From NCBI GenBank assembly GCA_022841625.1, contig JALHRD010000008.1, positions 103,607-167,606 of the forward strand: a stretch of DNA of 64,000 nucleotides. Reading direction: 5' to 3'. Origin of the DNA: Xanthobacteraceae bacterium (GTDB taxonomy: Bacteria; Pseudomonadota; Alphaproteobacteria; Rhizobiales; Xanthobacteraceae). Both the position numbers and the translations under genes were made by a program. The notes under the pieces are model-generated. The model made no database searches and was not told the origin of the DNA. It worked only from the letters and a program-made list of their open reading frames with translations. This document shows, piece after piece, positions 26,701 through 35,492 of the stretch (position 1 is the stretch's first letter; each line of letters starts with the position of its first letter).

Positions 26701-29094
26701 CGCGCCACCGGAGCGGTCACCGGCAACGGGCCGGTAACCGGCGACAACGGCCTCATGGTCGGCGGCCTGGTCGGCGACAATAGCGGCACGATCGCAAACT
26801 CCCACGCCACCGGCGCGGTGGCGCTGAGCGCGGCCGGCGCGACCGTCGCGGCGGCCGGCGGTTTTGTCGGCATCAATGACGGCAGCATTGTCGACTCCTA
26901 CGCGACCGGAAATGTGACCGCCAGCAATGCGACGTTAGCCCTGCTCGGCGGCTTCGCCGGCGCCAATAGCGGCGAGATTCGCCGGTCCCATGCCACCGGG
27001 AACGTCACCAACGACACGCCGGGCGCATGGGCCGGTGGATTTGTCGGCTTTAATGCCGGCCAGATCGATCTTTCCTACGCAACCGGCAATGTGACCGCCG
27101 GAAACAACAGCGTGGTCGGTGGATTTGTCAGCGCCAATGTCGGCAGGATCAGCCAGGCCTATGCCCGCGGCGCGGTGACCGGCGGCGCGAACAGCTATGT
27201 TGGTGGCTTTGTCGGCATCAATGCAGGGCTGGATGTCAACACTGACTTGCAAACTGACTTGCAAACTGACGTCTCAAGCCGCGTCACCAATTATGGTGCG
27301 ATCACGCAGTCCTATGCGTTCGGCCCGGTAACGGGCGGCAACGCCGTGGTCGCCGCCGGCTTTGCCGCGCTCAATCTCGGCTCGTTCGATCAGGTCTATG
27401 CGGTCGGGCGCGTTCAGGGCGGCAACGGCGCCGTTCTGGGCGGCTTGGTGGGCGCCAACGCGCTCACTGCCGCGCTGCCCGATCTCGGGCCACTGCAAGT
27501 GTCGAGCGCGCAATCCGGCACCGCCACCAATTCATATTGGGACACGCAGGCCACTGGCGTTACCATCAGTGCCGGTGGCACCGGCATGACCACCGCCGTG
27601 CTGTCGGGCGGCCTGCCGCCCGGCTTCGACCCGGCGATCTGGGCGCACGGTTCTTATCCGTATCTGGTCAATCTCGGCACCCAGAACACCAATCCGTTGG
27701 TGCCAGTTAACGACAGCCCGCAGTTCGTGCCGCCGCCAGACCAGCAGATCAATGCCAATCCACTGAACGGGCCGCAGCAGACGACCGATACGCTCCCGGA
27801 CGTGCCACAATTCGTGCAGCAGCAACAGCAGCAACAACAACAAGCGCAGCGGGCGGCCGACCAATTAACCACCGGCAGCACCGCTCCGGATCCAATCCGG
27901 CTCGATGTCGGCGAGAACCGCTACTTCTATCTGCCGCCGCCAACCGAAACTCGCCTCGTGAGCGATGAGGTGGTGCTGCAAATGCCCTGTGACGTGCCGA
28001 CCGCAGTCTTGGATGCGATCGTGAAGCAGCACGCCCTGTCGGTGCTTGGCTCGCAGTGCCTGCAAGCGGGCGGCACTGCCACCTTCCGGATGCGCCACGC
28101 CAGCAGCGAAACGGTTTCAGCCGTGATCCGCGCGCTCGCTCAACACCAGGTCATCGCCGCCGCACAGGCCAATTACGTCTATGCGACGCAACAGGAAGTC
28201 CAATCGGCGACCTCCCAGCAAGGCGATCCCGGCCAATACGCTCCAGCAAAGCTCCGCCTGCCGGCGGCGCACCGCATGGTCAGAGGCGCCGGCATTTTGA
28301 TCGGCGTGATCGACTCGGAAATCGATCCGGCCCACCCCGACTACACCGGCGCCGTCGCCAGCCGCTACGACGCCACGGGGGTAGAGGACCGCCCGCACCC
28401 GCACGGCACCGGCATGGCCGGCGCAATCGTGTCGCGGCAGCGGCTGTTGGGCGTGGCGCCCGGCGCGCGCATTCTGGCCATCCGCGCCTTCTCAAGCCGC
28501 GCCAGCAATGCCGAAAGCACGACCTATCACATCCTCAAAGGCGTGGACTGGGCCGTCAGCAACAATGTTCGCATCATCAATATGAGCTTTGCCGGACCGC
28601 GCGACCCATCGCTGGAGCGCGCCCTCAAGGCCGCCCACGACAAGGGCGTGGTGCTGATCGCGGCGGCCGGCAATGCTGGGCCGCAGGCGCCAGCGCTTTA
28701 TCCGGCGGCCGATCCGAATGTGATCGCGGTCACCGCCACCGATATCGACGACCGGCTGTTCACCGGCGCCAACCGCGGCGCCCATATCGCCATCGCGGCG
28801 CCCGGGGTCGACATCATGGTGCCGGCGCCGGCCGGCGAGTACCAGGTAACGACCGGAACCTCGGTCGCCACCGCCCATATCAGCGGCGTGGTGGCACTGA
28901 TGCTGGAACGCAATCCCAAGCTCACGCCGGCGGAAGTCCGCAAAATCCTCGCCGCCAGCGCTCGGCGCCTTGGACCGGCCAATCAGTTTGGCGCGGGATT
29001 GGTCAACCCGGTGCGCGCTATCGAAATGGCGACGCCACGCTCGGCGACGGCGCCGGAACCGCGGGCACGCGCGGTCGCCGCGGCAGCGCGGTAG
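23779..29094 (+). CDS. TpsA exoprotein with GLUG stalk and C-terminal subtilisin (S8) protease
   Basis: 1771 residues. The signal peptide contains a 7-residue duplication (LLALGAA twice). About 35-300 is the TPS secretion domain, with NQATDRAIINWNTFNI and the VFVINRDGMLFG version of the NPNGI motif. About 300-700 is beta-helix. About 745-1290 is a run of GLUG repeats (GGLVGxNxGxIxNSYATG). A Gln run near 1347-1355 follows, then the subtilisin domain: Asp1512 (GVIDSEID), His1542 (HPHGTGMAG), oxyanion Asn1632 (AAAGNAGP) and Ser1695 (GTSVATAHISG), all present. A secreted or surface-tethered protease is predicted, exported by the TpsB at 22099. It may also mature itself or neighbours; that is inference. 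Confidence 0.92.
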   Translation: MSPRLRNLLMTSTALLALGAALLALGAAPGGAQPTGGTVVGGTATISGTGTNAVIVNQATDRAIINWNTFNIATGGAATFNQPGTSSITLNRVTGGLGPSVIDGTLTANGRVFVINRDGMLFGRNAVINTAGFLASTNDIRNEDFMAGRNNFNIAGRADASIVNFGTITASNGGFAALVAPGVRNTGTISARLGTVALASGNSFTLDMYGDRLIQIAVGDEIASKVIDVATGKPLNALVSNEGRLSANGGRVEITAAAARAVVDSVINNSGVIEANSIGTRGGMIVLGGATASDKAADLPKQTVRVSGTLSATGADGGTRGGTIKITGEDIQFAAAMLDVSGQSGGGTILVGGDYGGGRPIPGGINNQSAVLDNAEIPTATTVTVDAASTFNASATANGHGGKVILWSDMQTTYAGTIFARGGEFGGNGGFVEVSGKQRLAFTGAVDTRAPQGQTGTLLLDPADFYIDLVDGPTRPPGASVMTNVQVQNLLATNDVTITTNNTSNPEGQSGNLTVYAPIVWSTGNSLTLSAYRNVNVSADITNTGGANVTLRADNTGTGTGTVHLGERRTISTTGAVSIFYNPLSYNDEGTRSDIFGNPYSSSVIGGANVTAYMLVNSFANLQNIATNLSGHYALGRNINADNMAPIGTAASPFAGTLEGNGHTISNAIITSDSYLQNHIGLFASIGAGGAVRNLTLSGFQVTANSGLDIPDPNQFVGIVAGTNAGTISNVTVTNGTVNGLDLAGVIAGGLVGQNGVLGSSNFSSHNHGQTILPGTITNSTSSATVTVGNGCAVDCFGGWNLAGGLVGANLATSTITASSASGAVTGGAYSFVGGLVGGNVGDVSNSSAAGAVSSTATGTQFSSAVGGLVGFNTGSIANSHATGNASGVGSVNNDYAAIVGGLVGLNNQPGQIVNSYATGNVSGTNQVQLGGLVGGNFATITNSYATGAVTGSGQGAVGGLVGLNVADASITGSRATGAVTGNGPVTGDNGLMVGGLVGDNSGTIANSHATGAVALSAAGATVAAAGGFVGINDGSIVDSYATGNVTASNATLALLGGFAGANSGEIRRSHATGNVTNDTPGAWAGGFVGFNAGQIDLSYATGNVTAGNNSVVGGFVSANVGRISQAYARGAVTGGANSYVGGFVGINAGLDVNTDLQTDLQTDVSSRVTNYGAITQSYAFGPVTGGNAVVAAGFAALNLGSFDQVYAVGRVQGGNGAVLGGLVGANALTAALPDLGPLQVSSAQSGTATNSYWDTQATGVTISAGGTGMTTAVLSGGLPPGFDPAIWAHGSYPYLVNLGTQNTNPLVPVNDSPQFVPPPDQQINANPLNGPQQTTDTLPDVPQFVQQQQQQQQQAQRAADQLTTGSTAPDPIRLDVGENRYFYLPPPTETRLVSDEVVLQMPCDVPTAVLDAIVKQHALSVLGSQCLQAGGTATFRMRHASSETVSAVIRALAQHQVIAAAQANYVYATQQEVQSATSQQGDPGQYAPAKLRLPAAHRMVRGAGILIGVIDSEIDPAHPDYTGAVASRYDATGVEDRPHPHGTGMAGAIVSRQRLLGVAPGARILAIRAFSSRASNAESTTYHILKGVDWAVSNNVRIINMSFAGPRDPSLERALKAAHDKGVVLIAAAGNAGPQAPALYPAADPNVIAVTATDIDDRLFTGANRGAHIAIAAPGVDIMVPAPAGEYQVTTGTSVATAHISGVVALMLERNPKLTPAEVRKILAASARRLGPANQFGAGLVNPVRAIEMATPRSATAPEPRARAVAAAAR
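23821..23862 (+). repeat. 21-base tandem duplication in the TpsA signal peptide
   Basis: Two adjacent 21-base units differing at one base encode LLALGAA twice, lengthening the hydrophobic core. A third small in-frame tandem (12-base units coding TDLQ) occurs at about 27241-27265 in the same gene. Confidence 0.75.
26020..27520 (+). repeat. GLUG repeat region of TpsA
   Basis: More than a dozen units of about 26-36 residues with GG(L/F)VGxNxGxIxxSYATGxV, each differing at the DNA level. This is typical of beta-helical adhesin stalks. Confidence 0.85.
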
Positions 29095-29106
29095 GCTGCG
29101 GTTTTG

Positions 29107-30666
29107 TCAGCGACTGGCGTCAGGTGGCAGGCTAGCCTGCGAGCGCGCCACGAACGCCGCCAGCCGACGGCGGCCGAACAGCGCCAGCACCATGGCGCCA
29201 TAAACCACAGCGCCGACGACAATGAGCATTGCCAGCGCAAGCTCGTCCTGGAGCGAACGCCCTGCGACGAGCGCGCGGGCCACAGGCTCGGCGAACCATA
29301 AAGCAGCCGCCAGCGCCAGCCCGGCCACCACCACGCGGCCCGCCGCCCGCGCGACCTCACCGTCAAAGGTGAACAAGTCCGCCCGAACCGCGAACCAAAC
29401 CAGCAGCACCAGGTTCACCCAACCGCCTATCGAGGTCGCAAAGGCAAGACCGACCTGCGCATGAGATTGATAGAGCAAGAGCTTGAGCGCGACATTGACC
29501 AACACCGCGAAGAACAGCGCTTTCACCGGCGTCCAAGTATCGCCGCGCGCCAGAAACGTAGTCGCGGCGCTGCGCATCAGCACAAATGGCAGCAAGCCGA
29601 TCGCATAGGCCTGTAGCGTGGCGGCGGCGGCGGCCGCGTCGACCGCGGTGAAGGCACCACGGGCAAACAACGCGCGCATGATCAAATCTGGCAGCAATAG
29701 GAAAGCCACCAAACATGGGATCGATAGCAGCAGCGTGAATTCGATTGCACGGTTCTGCGCCTGTCGCGCACCGGCCAGATCGCCTTGCGCCAGCCGGTTG
29801 GCCATTTCCGGCAGCAGCACGGTCCCCACCGCAATGCCGATCACACCGATCGGCAATTGATTGAGCCGGTCGGCGTAATAAAGCGCCGACAGCGCGCCGG
29901 CCGCGAGAAACGTCGCGATGATGGTATCGGCAAACAAAGCGATCTGAGTTTCGGCGGAACCGATCGTGGCGGGCCAAAACCGCTTGAGAAACAGCTTGAG
30001 CTCCAGATCGAGCCGCGGCCAGCGGAACGCCGGCAACACGCCCTGCCGGCTGGCATCGGTGACCAGCAATATCACCTCAAGGCAGCCTGCGATCAGCACG
30101 CCCCAGGCCGCCGCATGGCCCGCGGTCGGAAAGAAAAACGCCAACGCGAGCGCCGTAATCATCGACAGGTTGAGCAGGATCGGCGCCGCCGCCGCCGCCG
30201 CAAAGCGCCCAAGTGCGTTCAAAATCCCGCCATAGAGCGTCACCAACGAGATCAGCAGCAGGTAAGGAAACGTGATCCGCGTCAATTCCACCGCAAGCGT
30301 GAAGCGCTCGCCGTCCTGCACGAAGCCGGGCGCCAGTAGCGCAATAATCGACGGCGTGAACATCCAGGCGATCGCAAGCAGCGCGACCTGGACCGCAAGC
30401 AACAGCGCGAACACCCGATCCGCAAACAGTTTGGCGGGGTCAATACCGCCCTGTTGCCGGATCCGCGCATAAGCGGGCACGAAGGCTGCATTGAACGCGC
30501 CTTCAGCAAAGATCGCACGGAAGTGGTTGGGCAACCGCAGCGCCACAAAAAAAGCGTCGGCGATTGGGCCGGCGCCGAGCACGGCCGCCAGCACGATGTC
30601 GCGCGCAAACCCGGTGATGCGCGACAGCAGCGTGAAGCCGCCGACCGTGAAAATGCGTCCGATCAT
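29107..30666 (-). CDS. murJ: Lipid II flippase MurJ
   Basis: 519 residues from ATG 30666 (MIGRIFTVGGFTLLSRITGF); upstream in-frame ATGs would add an unlike tail. About fourteen membrane helices. The family motifs RITGFARDIVLAAVLGAG, DAFFVALRLPNHFRAIFAEG and AFNAAFVPAYA are present near the N-terminus, including the Arg residues of the central cavity. It flips the peptidoglycan precursor lipid II across the inner membrane and is essential in most bacteria. It converges with the TpsA gene. It marks the border between the secretion locus and the polysaccharide locus. Confidence 0.95.
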   Translation of the reverse strand: MIGRIFTVGGFTLLSRITGFARDIVLAAVLGAGPIADAFFVALRLPNHFRAIFAEGAFNAAFVPAYARIRQQGGIDPAKLFADRVFALLLAVQVALLAIAWMFTPSIIALLAPGFVQDGERFTLAVELTRITFPYLLLISLVTLYGGILNALGRFAAAAAAPILLNLSMITALALAFFFPTAGHAAAWGVLIAGCLEVILLVTDASRQGVLPAFRWPRLDLELKLFLKRFWPATIGSAETQIALFADTIIATFLAAGALSALYYADRLNQLPIGVIGIAVGTVLLPEMANRLAQGDLAGARQAQNRAIEFTLLLSIPCLVAFLLLPDLIMRALFARGAFTAVDAAAAAATLQAYAIGLLPFVLMRSAATTFLARGDTWTPVKALFFAVLVNVALKLLLYQSHAQVGLAFATSIGGWVNLVLLVWFAVRADLFTFDGEVARAAGRVVVAGLALAAALWFAEPVARALVAGRSLQDELALAMLIVVGAVVYGAMVLALFGRRRLAAFVARSQASLPPDASR

Positions 30667-30744
30667 GAATCCCCGGCCCCGATCACGAATCGGGCTCATC
30701 ATAGTCGCCACGGCTCGATTTGTGCCGGCCGCGATTGCCGGCAA

Positions 30745-31893
30745 TCACCCAGCCAGCGCCCGCCGAACCGCAGCGATAACGCGGTCCTGCACCGGCCCGT
30801 CGAGATAAGCGTGCATCGGCAAGCTAATGACTTCAACCGCCAGCCGCTCGCTGACCGGCAACCCACCCTCGGCAACCGGATAATGCCGGTAGGCGCTCTG
30901 GGTGTGGACCGGCTTCGGATAATGGATGGCGGTGGGAATGCCCTGCGCCTTCAGGGTCGCGGCGAATTCGTCGCGTCGCCCGGATGAAACGCGGATAGTG
31001 TATTGCGCCCAGACCGAGGTCGATCCCTCCGCAACCCGCGGCACCACCGCAATATCGGCGAGCGCCGCCGAATAGCGCTCCGCAATGCGCGCGCGCGCAA
31101 CGATCTCGTCGGGGAAGATCTTTAGCTTTTCGATCAGCACCGCCGCCTGGACGGTATCGAACCGTCCGTTCAATCCGATGCGGACGCAATCATAGCGGCT
31201 GCGGCCCTCGCCATGAACCCGCAGACTCCGCAGAATTTCCGCAAGCTCGTCGTCGTCGGTGAAGATGGCGCCGCCGTCGCCATAGCAGCCAAGCGGCTTG
31301 GCTGGAAAAAAGCTGGTCCCGGTCGCCCCTCCAAACGTGCCGAGCTTGCGGCCGCGATAGGTCGCGCCAAATGCCTGCGCGGCGTCATCGATGACAAACA
31401 GCTTCTCAGCCTCCGCGATTGCGGCGATTGCCGCGTGATCGGCCGGCTGTCCGAACAGATCGACCGGAATCACCGCCTTGGGCTTAAGACCCTGCTTGCG
31501 CGCCACTGGGATTGCGCGGATGAGGCTTTCCGGATCGAGATTGAAGCTCCCCTCCTCAACGTCCACCAGCACCGGGGTCGCACCGACCAACGCCGCCACC
31601 TCGGCGGTCGCATAAAACGTAAAGGCCGGGGTGAACACCGCGTCGCCTGGACCGACACCCTTCGCCATCAGCGGCATCAGCAATGCATCGGTGCCGCTGG
31701 CGCAGGTGATCGCGTGGCGCGCGCCGCAAAACGCCGCGAGGTCCGCTTCCGCCGCATGCACCTCGGGACCATGAATAAATTGGCAATGGGCGAGCACGCG
31801 CGCCACCGCATCGTCAATCACCCGTCCCAATCGGCGACGCTGGGCGGCGACATCGATGAAGGGAATACTGTCCGTTCGAACTTGCTGATTCAT
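30745..31893 (-). CDS. DegT/DnrJ/EryC1/StrS sugar aminotransferase (WbpE-like)
   Basis: 382 residues. The PLP lysine lies in TSFFPAKPLGCYGDGGA. The Asp of the PLP-binding VIDDAAQAFGATYRG and the substrate-loop RLGLNGR-like YDCVRIGLNGRFDTVQAA are present. It transfers amino groups to keto-sugar nucleotides. It lies 18 bases after the Gfo/Idh oxidoreductase gene (31912); the pair resembles WbpB plus WbpE, which make a 2,3-diamino sugar acid nucleotide. No WbpD-like acetyltransferase is adjacent. The specific sugar is inference. Confidence 0.9.
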   Translation of the reverse strand: MNQQVRTDSIPFIDVAAQRRRLGRVIDDAVARVLAHCQFIHGPEVHAAEADLAAFCGARHAITCASGTDALLMPLMAKGVGPGDAVFTPAFTFYATAEVAALVGATPVLVDVEEGSFNLDPESLIRAIPVARKQGLKPKAVIPVDLFGQPADHAAIAAIAEAEKLFVIDDAAQAFGATYRGRKLGTFGGATGTSFFPAKPLGCYGDGGAIFTDDDELAEILRSLRVHGEGRSRYDCVRIGLNGRFDTVQAAVLIEKLKIFPDEIVARARIAERYSAALADIAVVPRVAEGSTSVWAQYTIRVSSGRRDEFAATLKAQGIPTAIHYPKPVHTQSAYRHYPVAEGGLPVSERLAVEVISLPMHAYLDGPVQDRVIAAVRRALAG

Positions 31894-31911
31894 AAATCCG
31901 CTCAGCGCCGA

Positions 31912-32898
31912 TCAACCGACGCGGACCCTCATGGTCGCCGCCTGCGCCACATTTGGCTGCAAGCACCGCGTCGCGATTTCGAGGCCCGCAACTCCCTCTT
32001 CGCCGGTAACGGCGGGCGTGGCGCCGGTGCGAACCGCGCCAATAAAGGCTTGCAGCTCCGCTCGCAACGGCTCGGCGTGACCGACCGACAAATGGCGCAT
32101 GGAGTAGCTGCCGTCGCTTTGAAAGCCGAAACACTCGGTGACTTGCCGCGTCAGCAGGTCACCCATGATGTATTTGTTGCGCGTCGCCACCGTCACGTTG
32201 CGCGCCTTGAATGGGGTCAGCCAATTGGTATTGATGTGGGCCAGCACGCCGGATGCGGTGCGGAACTGAAGCAGCGCGATATCCTCGCGCTCGGCCACCG
32301 CGCTCTTGAGCTGCGGCTGCACCTCGACGATGTCGGAATCGGTGAACCAGCGAATCAAGTCGATGTCATGCACGGCAAGATCGATCACCACGCCAACATT
32401 CGACATGCGCGGCGGAAAAGGGCCGACACGGGTGATGGCAATCGATAGGATGTCTTCATTGCTGATCGCTTCCTTGATGGTTTGCACCGCCGGATTGAAG
32501 CGTTCGACATGGCCAACCATCAAGGTCACGCCGGCGGTGCGCGCCGCTGCGATGATCGCGCGTCCTTCCGCCACCGAGGAAGCAATCGGCTTCTCGACCA
32601 GGATATGCACCCCACGACTGGCGCAGGCGACCGCCAAGTCGCGGTGCAGATGGGTCGGCGCAGCAATGATGGCAGCATCGACGCCAGCGGCGAGCAAACC
32701 GTCGAGCTCGGTGAACGTCGAACAGCTGAGCGCCTGCGCGACAAAATCGCGCTGACTGGCTTCCGGATCGGCGACGCCGACGAGTTCCACGCCGGGAAGA
32801 TCGGCAAGCACGCGCGCGTGATTGCTGCCCATGATGCCGACGCCAACGACGCCAACCCGTAGCAATTTGTCCGCGCTGCGTTTCGCGGTCTTAATCAT
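31912..32898 (-). CDS. Gfo/Idh/MocA-family sugar oxidoreductase (WbpB-like)
   Basis: 328 residues from ATG 32898 (MIKTAKRSADKLLRVGVVGV). Rossmann GVGIMGSNHA lies near residue 20, the EKPIASS motif of the family near 98, and DLAVHDIDLIRW, with the catalytic-type His, near residue 170. It is likely an NAD-dependent 3-oxidation of a nucleotide sugar feeding the aminotransferase at 30745, its operon partner. Enzymes of this fold also reduce keto sugars, so direction is uncertain. Confidence 0.88.
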   Translation of the reverse strand: MIKTAKRSADKLLRVGVVGVGIMGSNHARVLADLPGVELVGVADPEASQRDFVAQALSCSTFTELDGLLAAGVDAAIIAAPTHLHRDLAVACASRGVHILVEKPIASSVAEGRAIIAAARTAGVTLMVGHVERFNPAVQTIKEAISNEDILSIAITRVGPFPPRMSNVGVVIDLAVHDIDLIRWFTDSDIVEVQPQLKSAVAEREDIALLQFRTASGVLAHINTNWLTPFKARNVTVATRNKYIMGDLLTRQVTECFGFQSDGSYSMRHLSVGHAEPLRAELQAFIGAVRTGATPAVTGEEGVAGLEIATRCLQPNVAQAATMRVRVG

Positions 32899-33031
32899 AT
32901 CAGCCAGCCAAGCCAAGTTGATCGGTGGATCCCCGCGCCTTGCTAACACAGCCGGCGACCGTTGGCGACCGTCGACCGCGAAGCGAAAACACATTTAGTA
33001 TCAAAAAGTTACGAAATGGCCGCGGCCCCGT

Positions 33032-33190
33032 TCAGCCACGCCGCGCGGCGGCGCCCGAGGCCTTGAAGCCGGCATCGGCCCTGGCAAGCCCGTCCCGGAG
33101 CGGGGTTCGCGCCTGCCAGCCCAGCGCCGTCAATCGTGAAAGGTCGAGCAGCTTTTTGCGGCGCGCCATCCGGTCGCGCGGGGTGCCGCA
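33032..33190 (-). pseudogene. Remnant of a GDP-L-fucose synthase C-terminus
   Basis: Only the last 50 or so residues survive: GTPRDRMARRKKLLDLSRL then TALGWQARTPLRDGLARADA. This matches the DGTPRKLLDVSRL...LGW...DGL..TYxWF end of Fcl/WcaG, with a short insertion after GTPR and a damaged final YxWF. No N-terminal domain lies upstream; that space is the next gene in another frame. A fucose branch has apparently been lost from this locus. Confidence 0.65.
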
Positions 33191-33257
33191 ATAGCCCCAC
33201 CGGCAACCGCGCGCGAGTCGCTCTGGGTGTGACCCAAATACGGATAGGTTCGCTCGA

Positions 33258-34331
33258 TCACGAAGACTTTCTGGATTCTCCACGCGCAGCCGCAGCGCCG
33301 TGGTAACTGCAAAACCATTCGACAAACCGCCGAATGCCATCCTCGATTGAGGTTGTGGGCCGAAATCCAATTGCCCGCTCGAGATCGGCCACGTCGGCGC
33401 AGGTCTCAGGGACATCGCCCGGCTGCATGGGCAAAAGTTCAATTTGCGCTTTACGACCGAGTTCTCGCTCCAGAATTTGCACAATATCCGGCACCCGTAC
33501 CGAGCTGGAATTGCCGATATTGTAGATTCGCCACGGAGCATTGCTGCGCGCCGGATCAGGCGCCTTACCTGACCACGCCGGATCCGGCGCCGCCGGACGC
33601 GCGATCAGCCTGACCACCGCCTGTGCAACATCATCGACATAGGTAAAGTCGCGGCGCATTTCACCGTGATTGAACAGCCGGATCGGCTTGCCGGCCATGA
33701 TCGCTTCGGCAAACAGCCACATCGCCATATCCGGCCGTCCCCAAGGACCGTACACAGTGAAAAACCGCAGGCCAGTCGCCGGCAGCGCGAACAGATGGGA
33801 ATAGGCGTGCGCCATCAGTTCGTTCGCCTTTTTGGTGGCGCCATAGAGGCTGAGCGGATGGTCGACATTGTCGGAACTTTGAAATGGAACGCGGGTGTTG
33901 GCGCCGTAGACCGAGGATGACGACGCATAAACGAGATGCCGGCAGCCGGTGTGCCGGCATCCTTCCAGAACGTTGACGAAGCCGACAAGATTGCTGTCGG
34001 CATAGGCATGCGGTTCCACCAGCGAATGCCGTACACCGGCCTGCGCGGCCAAATGCACAACTTGAGAAAACTTGTGCACCGAGAACAACCGCTGCATGCC
34101 ATCACGGTCAGCAACGTCAATTCTTTCGAAGCGAAATCCGGGATGGCGCGACAGCGCGTCGAGGCGCGCTTGTTTCAGACGCGGATCGTAATAGGCATTC
34201 AGGTTGTCGATGCCAACGACGCTTGCCCCTTCGGCCAGCAGCCGCTGCGCGACATGCATTCCGATAAACCCCGCGGCGCCGGTAACTAGAATGGAATCTG
34301 GCAAGATCAGTCCCTTTCCACTATGTCGCAC
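33258..34331 (-). CDS. NAD-dependent sugar epimerase (UDP-glucuronate 4-epimerase-like)
   Basis: 357 residues. Rossmann TGAAGFIGMHVA; NLNAYYDPRLKQARL matches the glucuronate-epimerase (CapI/LspL) clade, as does RFFTVYGPWGRPDMA. Catalytic SSSSVYG and YGATK (YxxxK) are intact. It should interconvert UDP-glucuronate and UDP-galacturonate. The ATG at 34331 has no ribosome site, but an in-frame TTG at 34304 follows AAGGGA by seven or eight bases and may be the real start. It lies between the fucose-synthase remnant and a glycosyltransferase, 27 bases from the latter. Confidence 0.9.
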   Translation of the reverse strand: MRHSGKGLILPDSILVTGAAGFIGMHVAQRLLAEGASVVGIDNLNAYYDPRLKQARLDALSRHPGFRFERIDVADRDGMQRLFSVHKFSQVVHLAAQAGVRHSLVEPHAYADSNLVGFVNVLEGCRHTGCRHLVYASSSSVYGANTRVPFQSSDNVDHPLSLYGATKKANELMAHAYSHLFALPATGLRFFTVYGPWGRPDMAMWLFAEAIMAGKPIRLFNHGEMRRDFTYVDDVAQAVVRLIARPAAPDPAWSGKAPDPARSNAPWRIYNIGNSSSVRVPDIVQILERELGRKAQIELLPMQPGDVPETCADVADLERAIGFRPTTSIEDGIRRFVEWFCSYHGAAAARGESRKSS

Positions 34332-34358
34332 GCATGTAACATCGTAGATCGACCCTTG

Positions 34359-35492
34359 TCAGCGATTTGGTAGGCCGCCCAGCGTTTGATAGAGGTTCGT
34401 CACGATGGGCATCACGGCGCTTTCCGTGAATCCCTCATTAAAGTGCAGATTGGCGTTCCGCCCCATCTCCTGGCGCAACGATGCATCGCCGGCAAGCGTC
34501 GCGATAGCCCGGGACGCAGCCGCGATGTCACCCGGTTCGACCAAGAAGCCCTCCCGGCCATCGCGGACCAGATCGCGGCAGCCCGGCATGTTGGTGGTGA
34601 TGATCGGCCGGCCGGCCGCCGCCGCTTCCAAGATCGCACGCGGTAGCCCTTCCCGATAGGATGTCAGGAACAGCGCAATATGGTGCTCGCGCCAAACCCC
34701 GGCAACATCTTCCGCCCGCCCGTGCCAGCCTATGCCCGGCGCACTCGACCAGGCTCGCAGGGTCTCGGTTGGAATGGCGAGAGCATTCGCAAGGTCCGGT
34801 TCGCCGTATAAATCGAGTTCGACCTGGGCACCAGACTTGCGCGCCATTTGCACCGCCGCGACCGCTTCAGCGATTCCTTTCGGCGCGATCATGCGAGACA
34901 CAACCGCGAGCCTAACGGGCGGCGCCGGCGGCTCTGGGACATATGGAAAATCCTCAGGCGCGACGCCGGCTCCGCCGACAATGAAGACATTCGAGGAACT
35001 TGGATCAAGGCCGAACACGACTGGATCGTCTCGGTTTTCGAACAAATAGTATGTGTCGGCCCCCTTAAGCCACCGACCCACCACGCGCTTGACGATTGCG
35101 CGCAGCAGGCGCGCCGCCACACCGTCGACTGTCCACAAGTGACCGAGCCCGGTCGGGGCCAGCACCAGCCGGCGCAAGCCCGCCAATCGAGCCGCCAAGC
35201 CACCGAGAACCACCGGCCGGAGCGCGATGCAATGCACGATATCGGGCCGCTCAGCGCGCACCACCCGATAGGTATCGATCACCGATCGCAGCGCTTCGAA
35301 CAACCCCGAACTGCCACGCTTCGTATTCAACGATATCGGCCGGAACCCCTCAGCCGCGAGGCGGCCGGCCTTATCGCCAAGCCGGGCGGCAATCGCGACA
35401 TCGAAACCCAAATTGCGCGCGGTACGCGCCATCGGCATGAAATGAGATACGAAGAACCAGTCCTCAGTAATTAAATAAAGGATTTTGGGCAT
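34359..35492 (-). CDS. GT4-family glycosyltransferase
   Basis: 377 residues from ATG 35492 (MPKILYLITEDWFFVSHFMP). GT-B fold with N-terminal HFMPMARTARNLGFDVAIAA. The C-terminal donor site is LTSYREGLPRAILEAAAAGR, the EX7E motif of GT4 retaining enzymes, followed by PIITTNMPGCRDLV. It adds a hexose-type residue to the growing polysaccharide at the cytoplasmic membrane. The operon continues to the epimerase downstream. Donor and acceptor cannot be told. Confidence 0.92.
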   Translation of the reverse strand: MPKILYLITEDWFFVSHFMPMARTARNLGFDVAIAARLGDKAGRLAAEGFRPISLNTKRGSSGLFEALRSVIDTYRVVRAERPDIVHCIALRPVVLGGLAARLAGLRRLVLAPTGLGHLWTVDGVAARLLRAIVKRVVGRWLKGADTYYLFENRDDPVVFGLDPSSSNVFIVGGAGVAPEDFPYVPEPPAPPVRLAVVSRMIAPKGIAEAVAAVQMARKSGAQVELDLYGEPDLANALAIPTETLRAWSSAPGIGWHGRAEDVAGVWREHHIALFLTSYREGLPRAILEAAAAGRPIITTNMPGCRDLVRDGREGFLVEPGDIAAASRAIATLAGDASLRQEMGRNANLHFNEGFTESAVMPIVTNLYQTLGGLPNR

